Assembly (NCBI RefSeq): GCF_013408525.1
Contig: NZ_JACBZM010000001.1
Coordinates: forward strand, 4,537,001-4,601,000
DNA: 64,000 nt
Source: Nocardioides aromaticivorans
GTDB lineage: Bacteria > Actinomycetota > Actinomycetes > Propionibacteriales > Nocardioidaceae
Direction of reading: 5' to 3'
The translations under genes were made by a program, and so were the position numbers. Below the pieces are notes generated by a model. The model had not been told where the DNA came from, did not search any database, and saw only the letters and a list, made by a program, of their open reading frames with translations. This document shows, piece after piece, positions 43,569-52,117 of this stretch (position 1 is its first letter; each line of letters starts with the position of its first letter).

Positions 43569-45233
43569 ATGACCGACCGCCTTGATGTCGCCAGCCTCTG
43601 CGAGGCCTTCCAGAACTCCGTCGCGAGCGGTGCCGACCGCGTCGCGCTCCGCACTCCGGGCGGCGCCCAGGAGATCACCTGGACCGGGTACGGCGAACGC
43701 GTGCGCCGCATCGCGGAGGGTCTCGCCGCGCTGGGGGTCGGCCCGGAGGACACCGTCGGCATCATGCTGACCAACCGCCCGGAGTTCGCCCTCGTGGACA
43801 CCGCGGCGCTGCACCTGGGGGCGGTGCCGTTCTCGATCTACAACACCTCCTCGCCGGAGCAGATCGCCTACCTGTTCGGCAACGCCGGCAACCGCGTGGT
43901 CGTCACCGAGCAGGCCTTCCTCCCGCAGGTGCTCGCGGCCGGCGCCGACCTGGAGACCATCGTCAGCGTCGACGGCGGCGACGGGGCGATCACGCTGGCC
44001 GAGCTCGAGGAGCGCACCGTCGACGGCTTCGACTTCGACGCGTCCTGGCGCGCGGTCGGGCCCGACCACGTGCTGACGCTCATCTACACCTCCGGCACGA
44101 CCGGGCCGCCGAAGGGCGTCGAGCTGACCCACGGCAGCATGCTCGCCCAGCTCCGGGGGGTGCAGGCGGTGATCCCGGCCGAGGACGGCGAGCGCACGAC
44201 GTCGTACCTCCCCTCGGCGCACGTCGCCGACCGTTGGGCGTCCCACTACACGCCGATGGCCTTCGCCGCGACGACCACCTACGTGGCCGACCCGAAGGCC
44301 GTGGTCGCCGCCCTGCCCGAGGTCCGGCCGACGGCCTGGGGCGGGGTGCCCCGGGTCTGGGAGAAGATCAAGGCTGCGCTCGAGGCCAAGGGGGTCACCG
44401 ACCCGAGCGCACTGCCCGACGACCACAGGACCGCGGTGCGGCAGCTGCTCGGCCTCGACGACGTGCGGTTCACCGTCTCGGGAGCCGCGCCGATCGCGCC
44501 GGAGGTGCTGGAGTTCTTCGCCGCCCTGGGGGTGCCGATCTGCGAGCTGTGGGGCATGTCGGAGATCTCCTGCTGCGGCATCATCAACCCGCCCGAGGAC
44601 ATCCGGATCGGGACGGTCGGCAAGCCGATCCCCGGCCTGGAGGTCCGGCTCGCAGACGACGGCGAGCTGCTCGTACGCGGCCCGCAGCTGATGCGCGGCT
44701 ACCGCAACCAGCCGGACAAGACCGCGGAGGCGATCGACGCCGACGGCTGGCTGCACACCGGTGACGTCGCGACCATCGACGATGACGGCTACGTCCGCAT
44801 CGTCGACAGGAAGAAGGAGCTGATCATCAACGCGGCCGGCAAGAACATGTCGCCGGCCAACATCGAGCAGGTCCTCAAGGCGTCGCACCCGCTGGTCGGC
44901 CAGGCCGTCGTGGTGGGCGACCGCCGGCCCTACAACGTGGCCCTGCTCGTGCTCGACCCCGACGTCTGCGCGGCCTACGCCGAGCAGCAGGGCCTCCCGG
45001 ACGGCTCGGCCGCCGCGCTCGCGACCGACCCGAAGGTCCAGGAGCAGGTCGCGACGGCCATCGAGGAGGCCAACGCCCGCCTCTCGCGCGTCGAGCAGGT
45101 CAAGAGCTACCGGATCCTGCCGACGGACTGGCTGCCCGGAGGTGACGAGCTCACCCCGACGATGAAGCTGAAGCGTCGGCCCATCGCCGAGAAGTACGCC
45201 GACGTGATCGAGGAGCTGTACGCCGCCGACTGA
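43569..45233 (+). CDS. Long-chain fatty-acid-CoA ligase / AMP-binding enzyme (FadD15-like)
   Basis: 554 residues. P-loop LIYTSGTTGPPKGVELTH (about 174-191), motif A8 region YVRIVDRKKELIINAAGKNMSPANIEQVLK (about 410-440), and the DGWLHTGDVA motif. Length and the PANIEQVLK ... LTPTMKLKRRPIAEKYADVIEELY end match FadD15-type acyl-CoA synthetases, which activate long-chain fatty acids with ATP. It is soluble or membrane-associated. Immediately after its stop the last 24 bases are repeated twice within a 40-bp tandem repeat. It probably has its own start region: helR ends 27 bases upstream, and CAGCAT lies 6 bases before ATG. Confidence 0.9.
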   Translation: MTDRLDVASLCEAFQNSVASGADRVALRTPGGAQEITWTGYGERVRRIAEGLAALGVGPEDTVGIMLTNRPEFALVDTAALHLGAVPFSIYNTSSPEQIAYLFGNAGNRVVVTEQAFLPQVLAAGADLETIVSVDGGDGAITLAELEERTVDGFDFDASWRAVGPDHVLTLIYTSGTTGPPKGVELTHGSMLAQLRGVQAVIPAEDGERTTSYLPSAHVADRWASHYTPMAFAATTTYVADPKAVVAALPEVRPTAWGGVPRVWEKIKAALEAKGVTDPSALPDDHRTAVRQLLGLDDVRFTVSGAAPIAPEVLEFFAALGVPICELWGMSEISCCGIINPPEDIRIGTVGKPIPGLEVRLADDGELLVRGPQLMRGYRNQPDKTAEAIDADGWLHTGDVATIDDDGYVRIVDRKKELIINAAGKNMSPANIEQVLKASHPLVGQAVVVGDRRPYNVALLVLDPDVCAAYAEQQGLPDGSAAALATDPKVQEQVATAIEEANARLSRVEQVKSYRILPTDWLPGGDELTPTMKLKRRPIAEKYADVIEELYAAD

Positions 45234-45329
45234 GCCGCGCCCGGTGGTCGAGGAGCTGGACGCCGCCGACTGAGCCGCGCCCGGTGGTCGAGGAGCTGGA
45301 CGCCGCCGACTGAGCCGCGCCCGGTGGTC
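45210..45329. repeat. Three tandem 40-bp repeats spanning the acyl-CoA ligase stop codon
   Basis: Units begin at 45210, 45250 and 45290. Each contains the last eight codons of the ligase including TGA, then 16 non-coding bases. Copy 1 reads GAGGAGCTGT, copies 2 and 3 GAGGAGCTGG; otherwise they are identical. TCGAGGAG occurs at 45208-45215 and again at 45328-45335 after the last unit, so slippage at this 8-base homology could have made the array. The following hairpin GGTCGC-gca-GCGACC (45335-45349) may be the original terminator-like element. Confidence 0.9.
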
Positions 45330-45363
45330 GAGGAGGTCGCGCAGCGACCGTCACGAGACCCGG

Positions 45364-45825
45364 TCAGTCCAGGCAGAACTCGTTGCCCTCGGGGTCGGCC
45401 ATCACGAGGTGGCCGGCCTCCAGCGGAGGCGCCGGCTCGTGGCGCGCCAGCCGGGTGGCGCCGAGGGCGACGAGTCGTGCGCCCTCGGTCTCGAGCGCGG
45501 CCATCCGCTCCTCCCCCGCCAGCCCGGGCGCGGCACGCACGTCGAGGTGCAGCCGGTTCTTGACGACCTTGTCCTCGGGGACCTGCTGGAAGAACACCCG
45601 CGGGCCCACCCCGTCGGGGTCCTCGACGGCGGAGCGGCTGTTGCGCTGGTCGGCGGGCACACCGATCCGCTCGAGGAAGCCGTCCCACGCGGCCAGCGGG
45701 TCGGCACCGTCCGCCAGCTCGACCCCGGGTGGGCCGGGGATGAGGTAGCCGAGCACCTCGGCCCAGAACCTCGACTGGGCGCGCGGGTCGTGGGCGTCGT
45801 AGGTGATCTGGACCTGTCTGCTCAT
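45364..45825 (-). CDS. VOC-family protein (glyoxalase-like)
   Basis: 153 residues. Start VQITYDAHDPRAQSRFWAEVLGY and end LEAGHLVMADPEGNEFCLD are those of the actinobacterial VOC/glyoxalase-like group; metal ligands usually His/Glu are plausible at H12 and E149. Role unknown; such proteins range from fosfomycin/bleomycin resistance to isomerases. ATG 45825 lies 7 bases after TAGAAC. The frame is open further upstream but enters the tandem repeat at 45851-45900. Confidence 0.82.
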   Translation of the reverse strand: MSRQVQITYDAHDPRAQSRFWAEVLGYLIPGPPGVELADGADPLAAWDGFLERIGVPADQRNSRSAVEDPDGVGPRVFFQQVPEDKVVKNRLHLDVRAAPGLAGEERMAALETEGARLVALGATRLARHEPAPPLEAGHLVMADPEGNEFCLD

Positions 45826-45850
45826 GCAGCCCGTTCTACCGGCGGCCACC

Positions 45851-45900
45851 GACAGCCGCCGACAGCCGCCCGACAGCCGCCCGACAGCCGCCCGACAGCC
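45851..45900. repeat. Short tandem repeat, 10-11-bp unit
   Basis: Five copies of GACAGCCGCC(C) in a row between two VOC genes (copy lengths 10, 11, 11, 11 and a partial). A minisatellite of this kind can vary in copy number by slippage. It lies 25 bases upstream of ATG 45825 and about 100 bases upstream of the rightward VOC gene, so a promoter effect is possible but unproven. Confidence 0.85.
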
Positions 45901-46002
45901 GACGGCGGGCGCTCCTCCCCCGCTTCCGAGCATGGTGGCGGCGCCCGCTTCGGCGTACCTTGCGAAGTGGCGGCGAGTGCCGGCCGGAACGGAGGATCAA
46001 CC

Positions 46003-46383
46003 ATGCTGCAGGACAGCCAGGTCACCGCGAACATCCCGGCCGCCGATCTCGGGCGGGCGCGCCGGTTCTACGAGGACAAGCTGGGCCTGGTCCCGGCCGA
46101 CGAGAACCCGGGCGGGCTGGTCTACCGCGCCGGCGGCACCGCCTTCTTCCTCTATGAGACCGACCAGGCGGGGAAGGCGGGCCACACGATCGCCCAGTTC
46201 CACGTCGGTGACGTCGCTTCCGAGGTCGTCGACCTCGAGGCGAGGGGCGTGGTCTTCGAGCACTACGACATGCCCGGCATCACGTGGGACGGGCCGGTCG
46301 CGAGCATGGAGGGGATGGGCCACGCCGCCTGGTTCAAGGACAGCGAGGACAACATCCTCTGCCTCGACGACGCGGCGATCTAG
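46003..46383 (+). CDS. VOC-family protein
   Basis: 126 residues, single VOC domain: VTANIPAADLGRARRFYEDKLGLVPADENPGGLVYRAGG, FFLYETDQAGKAGHTIAQFHVGDVASEVVDLEARGVVFEHYD and HAAWFKDSEDNILCLDD. The metal ligand positions normally held by His/Glu are not all kept. Strong RBS GGAGG 7 bases before ATG and a TACCTT box about 45 bases upstream. Different branch from the neighbouring minus-strand VOC protein. Function unknown. Confidence 0.85.
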   Translation: MLQDSQVTANIPAADLGRARRFYEDKLGLVPADENPGGLVYRAGGTAFFLYETDQAGKAGHTIAQFHVGDVASEVVDLEARGVVFEHYDMPGITWDGPVASMEGMGHAAWFKDSEDNILCLDDAAI

Positions 46384-46444
46384 AGCGCTGGGCTCCGGGC
46401 GCCGCGGGCGTGACGCAGGTCTCTGCGCGGCCCCTTCCCGATTT

Positions 46445-46462
46445 CTATGCAGGGCTGCATAG
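46445..46462. promoter_or_regulatory. Perfect palindrome, likely operator of the OYE/tetR operon
   Basis: CTATGCAG (46445-46452) GG CTGCATAG (46455-46462), 8 bases before ATG 46471. A TetR gene is the second gene of the operon, so autoregulation through this site is the simplest reading. The palindrome includes the TAG of the candidate -10. Confidence 0.55.
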
Positions 46463-46470
46463 TTATCGCC

Positions 46471-47721
46471 ATGTCAGAGACCCCGACGGCCGTCGCCGCC
46501 CTCCACCAGCCGTTCACCCTCCCCAACGGCTCGGTCCTCCCGAACCGGCTCGCCAAGGCCGCGCTCAGCGAGAGCCTCGCCCGGCGCGACCACACCCCCG
46601 GTGAGCGGATCAAGAACCTCTACCGGCGCTGGTCGGGCAACGGCGCGGGCCTGACGATCACCGGCAACGTGATGGTCGACCGCCGGGCGATCGGCGAGCC
46701 CGGCAATGTCGTCGTCGAGGACGACCGGTCCGCGCAGGACCTCGCCGAGTGGGCCGACATCATCAAGGCCGACGGTGCCGTCGCCTGGGCCCAGATCAAC
46801 CACCCCGGCCGCCAGGCCCCGCGCACCCTCACCCCCCGGCCGGTGGCTCCCTCGGCGGTCGCGCTGCCGGAGAGCGGCGGCATGTTCGCCCAGCCGCGCG
46901 AGCTGACCAACGCGGAGATCGAGGACATCATCGCCCGCTTCGCCGCGACCGCCGGACACCTGGTCCGCGCCGGATTCGACGGCGTCCAGATCCACGGCGC
47001 CCACGGCTACCTCGTCAGCCAGTTCCTCTCCCCGCTCGCCAACCTGCGCACCGACGCCTGGGGCGGCACGCCCGAGAAGCGCCGCCGCTTCGTGCTCGAG
47101 GTCGCCCGTGCGATCCGCGCCGAGATCGGCAGCGACAAGGCGATGGCGATCAAGCTCAACTCCGCCGACTTCCAGCGCGGCGGGTTCAGCGAGGACGAGT
47201 CCATCGAGGTCGTCCACGCGCTCGCCGCCGAGGGCATCGACCTGCTCGAGGTCTCCGGCGGCACCTACTCCTCCGCTGCGATGCTCGGCGTCGACCCCAC
47301 GCTGAAGGAGAGCACCCGCAAGCGCGAGGCCTACTTCCTCGACTACGCCCTCCGGGTGCGCGCCGAGCTCCCCGAGCTCCCGCTCATGCTCACCGGCGGC
47401 TTCCGCACGGTCGACGCGATGGAGGACGCCGTCGCCAGCGGTGCCATCGACGTCGTCGGCCTGGGTCGCCCGCTCACGGTCGACCCCGACGTCACCGCCG
47501 GCCTGCTGGACGGTACGACGACCGAGAGCATCGTCCGGCCCAAGCGCAGCGGCATCAAGCTCATCGACAGCCTGACCGAGCTGACGGCGTACACCGTGCA
47601 GATGTGGCGGATGGCCGACGGCAAGGAGCCCGCCCCGCGGCGCCACCCGGCCCTCAACGTCGCGCAGTACCTCGTCCGCAACGGACGCGACAGCGTCCGC
47701 GTCGGCCGCCGCGGGCTCTGA
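46471..47721 (+). CDS. Old-yellow-enzyme-type NADH:flavin oxidoreductase
   Basis: 416 residues, FMN-binding TIM barrel. HPGRQAPR (about 110-117), GVQIHGAHGYLVSQFLSPLANLRTDAWGG (about 177-205), EKRRRFVLEVARAIR and the C-terminal IDVVGLGRPLTVDPD phosphate-binding site. Similar to the 2,4-dienoyl-CoA reductase-like / enoate-reductase branch but lacks the C-terminal FeS and NAD-binding domains, so it is a one-domain enoate reductase. ATG 46471 (MSETPTAV) follows the palindromic operator; an ATG at 46447 would start inside it. Co-transcribed with the following tetR. Confidence 0.87.
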   Translation: MSETPTAVAALHQPFTLPNGSVLPNRLAKAALSESLARRDHTPGERIKNLYRRWSGNGAGLTITGNVMVDRRAIGEPGNVVVEDDRSAQDLAEWADIIKADGAVAWAQINHPGRQAPRTLTPRPVAPSAVALPESGGMFAQPRELTNAEIEDIIARFAATAGHLVRAGFDGVQIHGAHGYLVSQFLSPLANLRTDAWGGTPEKRRRFVLEVARAIRAEIGSDKAMAIKLNSADFQRGGFSEDESIEVVHALAAEGIDLLEVSGGTYSSAAMLGVDPTLKESTRKREAYFLDYALRVRAELPELPLMLTGGFRTVDAMEDAVASGAIDVVGLGRPLTVDPDVTAGLLDGTTTESIVRPKRSGIKLIDSLTELTAYTVQMWRMADGKEPAPRRHPALNVAQYLVRNGRDSVRVGRRGL

Positions 47722-47722
47722 G

Positions 47723-48301
47723 ATGGCCCGTCGCCCCGACCCGGCCAAGCGCGAGCGGATCGTCCACACGACCCGCGAGCTGATGCGTCGCCGCGGCGTC
47801 GCCGGCACCACGATGCTCGACGTGGTCGCGGAGGCGGGGGCCTCGCGCGGCTCGCTGTACCACTACTTCCCCGGCGGCCGGTCGGAGATGGTGGCGGACG
47901 CGGTCCGGGAGGCCGTCGAGGACTACTCGGCGGCGCTCCTCGCCCTCGTCGACCTCGAGCCGGCCGAGGCCATCCCGCTCATCGTCGAGGTGTGGCGGGC
48001 CGAGGCGGAGGCGAGCGACTACACGGCCGGCTGCCCGGTGGTCGCCGCCGCGCTCGGTGGCGAGAGCGAGCCGGTCGCCCGCGAGCTGGCCGGGCAGGCG
48101 TTCAGCGACTGGAGCGAGGCGGTGGCGGGCTGGCTGCTCCACGTCGGCGTGCCCTCGGAGCGCACGGCCAGCCTGGCGACGTTGATGCTCGCCGCGGTCG
48201 AGGGCGCCGTCGTCGTCGGCCTCGCGCAGCACTCGAGCGAGCCGATGCTGCGCGTGGCCGACGAGCTGGTCAGGATCGTCGAGGCCGAGCGCGTCAGCTG
48301 A
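47723..48301 (+). CDS. TetR-family regulator (LmrA/YxaF-like)
   Basis: 192 residues. The DNA-binding domain (about 8-58) reads RERIVHTTRELMRRRGVAGTTMLDVVAEAGASRGSLYHYFPGGRSEM; the C-terminal half contains DYTAGCPVVAAALGGE, a motif of the LmrA_YxaF-like ligand domain. It starts one base after the OYE stop, so it is in the same operon and probably represses it through the palindrome at 46445-46462. Its end overlaps the convergent uvrA-like gene by 8 bases. Inducer unknown, perhaps an electrophile reduced by the OYE. Confidence 0.87.
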   Translation: MARRPDPAKRERIVHTTRELMRRRGVAGTTMLDVVAEAGASRGSLYHYFPGGRSEMVADAVREAVEDYSAALLALVDLEPAEAIPLIVEVWRAEAEASDYTAGCPVVAAALGGESEPVARELAGQAFSDWSEAVAGWLLHVGVPSERTASLATLMLAAVEGAVVVGLAQHSSEPMLRVADELVRIVEAERVS

Positions 48302-50642
48302 CGTAGTCCGCCAGGTGCTGGCCGGTGAGCGTGCCCGCCCCGGCCACCAGGTCGGCCGGCGTGCCCTCGAACACGATCCTGCCGCCATCGTGGCCGGCGC
48401 CAGGGCCGAGATCGATGATCCAGTCGGCGTGGGCCATGACGGCCTGGTGGTGCTCGATGACGATGACCGTCTTGCCCGCGTCGACCAGCCGGTCCAGCAG
48501 GCCGAGCAGGTTGTCGACGTCGGCGAGGTGGAGTCCGGTCGTCGGCTCGTCCAGGACGTAGATCCCGCCCTTCTCCTTCAGGTGCAGGGCCAGCTTGACC
48601 CGCTGCCGCTCCCCGCCGGAGAGCGTGTTGAGCGGCTGGCCGAGGGTCAGGTAGCCGAGCCCGACGTCCTGCAGCCGGGCCAGGATGTCCGCCGCGGCCG
48701 GGACCTTGGTCTCCGGCGCGGTGAAGAGCTCGAGGGCGCGCTCGACCGGCAGCTCGAGCACCTCGGCGATGTTCAGCCCGCCCAGTCGGTAGTCGAGCAC
48801 CGCTGCCTGGAAGCGCTTGCCGCCGCAGTCCTCGCACGGCGTGGAGACGGTGTCCATGAAGCCGAGCTCGGTGACGATGACGCCGGAGCCCTTGCAGGTC
48901 GGGCAGGCGCCCTCCGAGTTGGCGCTGAACAGGGCCGGCTTCACGTCGTTGGCCTTCGCGAAGGCCTTCCGGATCGGCTCGAGGAGCCCGGTGTACGTCG
49001 CCGGGTTGGACCGTCGCGAGCCCTTGATCGCCGCCTGGTCGATCGCCACGACGCCCTCGCGGCCGACCACCGAGCCGTGCACGAGCGAGCTCTTGCCCGA
49101 GCCCGCGACGCCCGTGACGACGGTGAGGACGCCGAGCGGGATGTCGACGTCGACCTTCTGCAGGTTGTGCGCGTCGGCCCCGCGCACCTCGAGGACGCCG
49201 GTGCGCTCCCGCACCGACTCCTTCAGCGACGCGCGGTAGGCCAGGTGCTCGCCGGTGCGGGTGCCGGACGCCCGCAGGCCGTCGACGGTCCCCTGGAACA
49301 CGACCTCGCCGCCGCCGCTGCCCGCGCCGGGACCCATGTCGACCACGTGGTCGGCGATCGCGATCGTCTCCGGCTTGTGCTCGACGACGAGGACCGTGTT
49401 GCCCTTGTCGCGCAGCTCGAGCAGGAGCTTGTTCATCCGCTCGATGTCGTGCGGGTGGAGACCGATGGTCGGCTCGTCGAAGACGTAGGTGACATCGGTC
49501 AGGGCCGAGCCGAGGTGGCGCACCATCTTGGTGCGTTGCGCCTCGCCGCCGGAGAGCGTGCCGGACGGCCGGTCCAGCGACAGGTAGCCGAGGCCGATGT
49601 CGATGAACGAGTCGAGCAGGTGGAGCAGCGTGGCGATGAGCGGGGCCACGCCCGGGTCGTCGATGGTGCGCAGCCACGCGGCCAGGTCGGTGACCTGCAG
49701 CGCCGCCACCTCGCCGATGTTGCGGCCCTTGATCGTCACCGACCGCGCCGACTCGTTGAGCCGCGTGCCGTCGCACGAGGGGCAGGTGCCGAAGACCGCC
49801 GCGCGCTCGACGAAGGCCCGGATGTGGGGCTGCAACGAGTCGATGTCCTTGGCGAACATCGACTTGCGGATCTTCGGGATCAGGCCCTCGTAGGTGATGT
49901 TGATCTTGTCGACCTTGATCTTGCGCGGCTCGGCGTACAGGAAGTCCTCGCGCTCGGCCTTTGTGTACGCCGCCACCGGCTTCTCCGGCGGCAGGACCGC
50001 CTTGAAGGCCGCGACCATCCAGCCGTCCGCGGTGTAGCCGGGGACCAGGATCGCGCCGTCGACGAGCGACCTGCTCTCGTCGACGATCTGCGACAGGTCC
50101 AGGTCGGAGACCGTGCCGCGCCCCTCGCACTGCGGGCACATGCCGCCGAGGTAGACCTGCTGCTTGATGACGTTCTTCTTGCCCGACTCGGTGACCGACG
50201 CGCCGCCGACGGTCGTCGTGGGGATGTTGAACGAGAACGCGGTGGGCCCGCCGATGGAGGGCTCGCCGATCCGCGAGAAGAGCGAGCGCAGCATCGCGTG
50301 CGCGTCCGTGACCGTGCCCAGCGTCGAGCGCGGGTTGGCACCCATCCGCTCCTGGTCGACGAGGATGGCCGTCGTGAGGCCCTCCAGGACGTCGACGTCC
50401 GGCCGCGGCAGGTTGGGCATGAAGCCCTGGACGAACGTCGAGTAGGTCTCGTCGATCAGCCGTCGGGACTCGGCCGCGATCGTCCCGAAGACCAACGAGC
50501 TCTTCCCCGAGCCCGAGACGCCGGTGAACACCGTGAGGCGCCGCTTCGGGATCTCGACCGAGACGTCCTTGAGGTTGTTCTCCCGGGCGCCCTGGACCCG
50601 GATCAGGTCGTGGCTGTCGGCCGGTTCGGGGGTGGTGCTCAT
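48294..50642 (-). CDS. UvrA-like ABC ATPase, class II (UvrA2/DrrC type)
   Basis: 782 residues against about 950 in UvrA. Two ABC cassettes: Walker [10 protein letters not shown] and GVAGSGKSS; signature [11 protein letters not shown] and [11 protein letters not shown]; two zinc-finger CxxC pairs ([29 protein letters not shown]). The UvrB-interaction region of UvrA appears missing, as in UvrA2/DrrC proteins linked to drug or DNA-damage tolerance. It is the last gene of a four-gene operon (AraC, VOC, PPOX, this), joined by ATGA to the PPOX gene. It is unlikely to replace UvrA in nucleotide excision repair. Confidence 0.88.
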   Translation of the reverse strand: MSTTPEPADSHDLIRVQGARENNLKDVSVEIPKRRLTVFTGVSGSGKSSLVFGTIAAESRRLIDETYSTFVQGFMPNLPRPDVDVLEGLTTAILVDQERMGANPRSTLGTVTDAHAMLRSLFSRIGEPSIGGPTAFSFNIPTTTVGGASVTESGKKNVIKQQVYLGGMCPQCEGRGTVSDLDLSQIVDESRSLVDGAILVPGYTADGWMVAAFKAVLPPEKPVAAYTKAEREDFLYAEPRKIKVDKINITYEGLIPKIRKSMFAKDIDSLQPHIRAFVERAAVFGTCPSCDGTRLNESARSVTIKGRNIGEVAALQVTDLAAWLRTIDDPGVAPLIATLLHLLDSFIDIGLGYLSLDRPSGTLSGGEAQRTKMVRHLGSALTDVTYVFDEPTIGLHPHDIERMNKLLLELRDKGNTVLVVEHKPETIAIADHVVDMGPGAGSGGGEVVFQGTVDGLRASGTRTGEHLAYRASLKESVRERTGVLEVRGADAHNLQKVDVDIPLGVLTVVTGVAGSGKSSLVHGSVVGREGVVAIDQAAIKGSRRSNPATYTGLLEPIRKAFAKANDVKPALFSANSEGACPTCKGSGVIVTELGFMDTVSTPCEDCGGKRFQAAVLDYRLGGLNIAEVLELPVERALELFTAPETKVPAAADILARLQDVGLGYLTLGQPLNTLSGGERQRVKLALHLKEKGGIYVLDEPTTGLHLADVDNLLGLLDRLVDAGKTVIVIEHHQAVMAHADWIIDLGPGAGHDGGRIVFEGTPADLVAGAGTLTGQHLADYVS

Positions 50643-51106
50643 GGGTTCCTCTCGCTCCAGGTGCCGCCGCGCATGAGCGTGCGGCCCGCCATCTCGTTGA
50701 CCTCGCGCCAGGCCTGGACCCGCTCGGGGCGCAGCACCAGGTAGACGTAGCCGGCCAGGCCGCGGGGGTCCCAGTCGGCCTGCGCTGCATAGGACTCGCC
50801 GAGCTCGCCGGACTCATCGGCCGGCACCGACCGCTCCAGCACGACGTCCAGCATCACGACGTCGCGGGTCGGACCCACCCCCAGCCGCGCCGTCCCCGAC
50901 GCCAGCACGTTCCGGGCCGTCGGCGAGGCGGCGTCCGTCGCGACCACGGCCCGCTCCCCCACCCACGCCAGCGACAGCGGCACGAGATGGGGTACGCCGT
51001 CGGCGGACGCCGTCGCGACCCACGCGTCGGCCGCCGGGGCGGTCAGCTGCGCCAGGGCGTCGCGGGTGCGGGTCGCCCGGTCGCGGGGCTCGGCGGGCAC
51101 CGGCAC
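50639..51106 (-). CDS. TIGR03668-type PPOX-class F420-dependent oxidoreductase
   Basis: 155 residues. Split beta-barrel with DAWVATASADGVPHLVPLSLAWVGERAVVATDAASPTARNVLASG (about 27-72) and the C-terminal LRPERVQAWREVNEMAGRTLMRGG typical of TIGR03668. It probably uses F420 or FMN; substrate unknown. The end is coupled to the uvrA-like gene by ATGA and its start is directly adjacent to the VOC stop, so it belongs to the AraC-VOC-PPOX-UvrA2 operon. Confidence 0.85.
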   Translation of the reverse strand: MPVPAEPRDRATRTRDALAQLTAPAADAWVATASADGVPHLVPLSLAWVGERAVVATDAASPTARNVLASGTARLGVGPTRDVVMLDVVLERSVPADESGELGESYAAQADWDPRGLAGYVYLVLRPERVQAWREVNEMAGRTLMRGGTWSERNP

Positions 51107-51514
51107 TCAGGCCTGGTTGATGCGGACGTGGTTGCCGGCCGGGTCACGGAACGCGCAGTCGCGGACGCCGTACGGCTGGTCGATGGGCTCCTGGATGACC
51201 TCGGCACCGGTGGCCTGGATCCGGTCGAAGGTGCCGTCGAGGTCGGAGGTGCTCAGCACCACCGTCGCGTAGGTGCCCTTGGCCATCATCTCGGCGATGG
51301 TGGTCTTCTCCTCCTCGGTGATGCCCGGGTCGGCCGCCGGCGGCGCGAGCACGATCGAGGGGCCGCCCTGGCCCTTCGGCGCGACGGTGATCCACCGCAT
51401 GTCGCCGTACCCGACGTCGTTGAGGACCTCGAAGCCGAGCACGTCGCGGTAGAACGCGAGCGAGGCCTCGGGGTCGGTCTGCGGGAGGAAGCTGTGCTGA
51501 ATGCTGATGTCCAT
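51107..51514 (-). CDS. VOC-family protein
   Basis: 135 residues, one VOC domain: QHSFLPQTDPEASLAFYRDVLGFEVLNDVGYGDMRWITVAPKG at the N-terminus, and FDRIQATGAEVIQEPIDQPYGVRDCAFRDPAGNHVRINQ at the C-terminus. The His (H7) and the PAGNHVRI region are usual metal-binding spots. It lies between the AraC gene (5-base gap) and the PPOX gene (no gap), so it is in the same operon. ATG 51514 gives the standard start. Possible role: binding or modifying the inducer of the AraC protein. Confidence 0.85.
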   Translation of the reverse strand: MDISIQHSFLPQTDPEASLAFYRDVLGFEVLNDVGYGDMRWITVAPKGQGGPSIVLAPPAADPGITEEEKTTIAEMMAKGTYATVVLSTSDLDGTFDRIQATGAEVIQEPIDQPYGVRDCAFRDPAGNHVRINQA

Positions 51515-51519
51515 GGCCG

Positions 51520-52026
51520 TCACGCTAGTGGCGTCCCGAAGCGGGGCGCTTCTCGATTCCTGACCTCTTGTCCTGCGTGCCCCACCTGGTCCGGGGAGGT
51601 CTGCGCGCCTCCGCGACGCAGCGGCCGGGTGACCTTCTTGGTCTCGCAGGAGGGCGGCTCGACCATGTCCTCCTCGCCGGCCGCGACGGCGTCGCGGTAG
51701 GCGCTCGGCGGCACCCCGACGAGCTCGGTGAACCGGGTGCTGAAGGTGCCGAGCGAGGAGAACCCGACCTCGAAGCACACGTCGGTCACCGACAGGTCGC
51801 CGCGCCGCAGCAGGGCCATCGCCCGCTCGATCCGACGGGTCATCAGGTAGGAGTACGGCGGCTCGCCGTAGGCACGCCTGAACTCGCGGCTGAGGTGGCC
51901 CGACGACATGTGCACGTCCCGCGCCAACGCCTCGACGTCGAGGGGCCGTGCGTACTCGCGGTCGATGCGGTCGCGCACCCGCCGCAGGAGGGCCAGGGTG
52001 CGCAGCCGCTCGGGATCCGCTGCCAC
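51520..52026 (-). CDS. AraC-family transcriptional regulator, DNA-binding domain only
   Basis: 168 residues. The AraC domain is at the N-terminus (about 10-110; LDVEALARDVHMSSGHLSREFRRAYGEPPYSYLMTRRIERAMALLRRGDLSVTDVCFEVGFSSLGTFSTRFTELVGVPPSAYR), followed by a short variable tail, as in SoxS/MarA-like or VOC-linked regulators. No N-terminal sensor. GTG 52026 has a weak CAAGAT box 6 bases upstream. It heads the operon with VOC, PPOX and UvrA2 genes, which it probably controls. It diverges from a TetR operon. Confidence 0.87.
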   Translation of the reverse strand: MAADPERLRTLALLRRVRDRIDREYARPLDVEALARDVHMSSGHLSREFRRAYGEPPYSYLMTRRIERAMALLRRGDLSVTDVCFEVGFSSLGTFSTRFTELVGVPPSAYRDAVAAGEEDMVEPPSCETKKVTRPLRRGGAQTSPDQVGHAGQEVRNREAPRFGTPLA

Positions 52027-52061
52027 GGGTCCATCTTGACAAAGGCTCCCCGGCCCTGGGC

Positions 52062-52102
52062 TTGACGTCTCTTGACCGATCGGTAAATTACCGATCGGTC
52101 AA
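52062..52102 (+). promoter_or_regulatory. TetR operator and promoter of the FAD-oxidase operon
   Basis: Perfect 31-base palindrome TTGACCGATCGGTAA (52072-52086) A TTACCGATCGGTCAA (52088-52102). Each arm contains the self-palindromic ACCGATCGGT, so two TetR dimers could bind. A promoter TTGACG (52062-52067), 16-base spacer, TAAATT (52084-52089) lies across it, and the tetR gene starts at 52118. Repression by occlusion is therefore expected. Confidence 0.8.
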
Positions 52103-52117
52103 CACTGAGGAGGTGGC

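Noticed and set aside
41334..44888. A very long open frame on the minus strand, antisense to helR and the acyl-CoA ligase
   Set aside because: It is a mirror effect of GC3 bias: no domain is recognisable, composition is Arg/Val/Gly-rich, and the plus-strand genes have complete motif sets.
45210..45329. Regular repeats suggestive of a CRISPR array
   Set aside because: Units are directly abutting with no unique spacers, and each unit includes coding sequence of the preceding gene; no cas genes are present.
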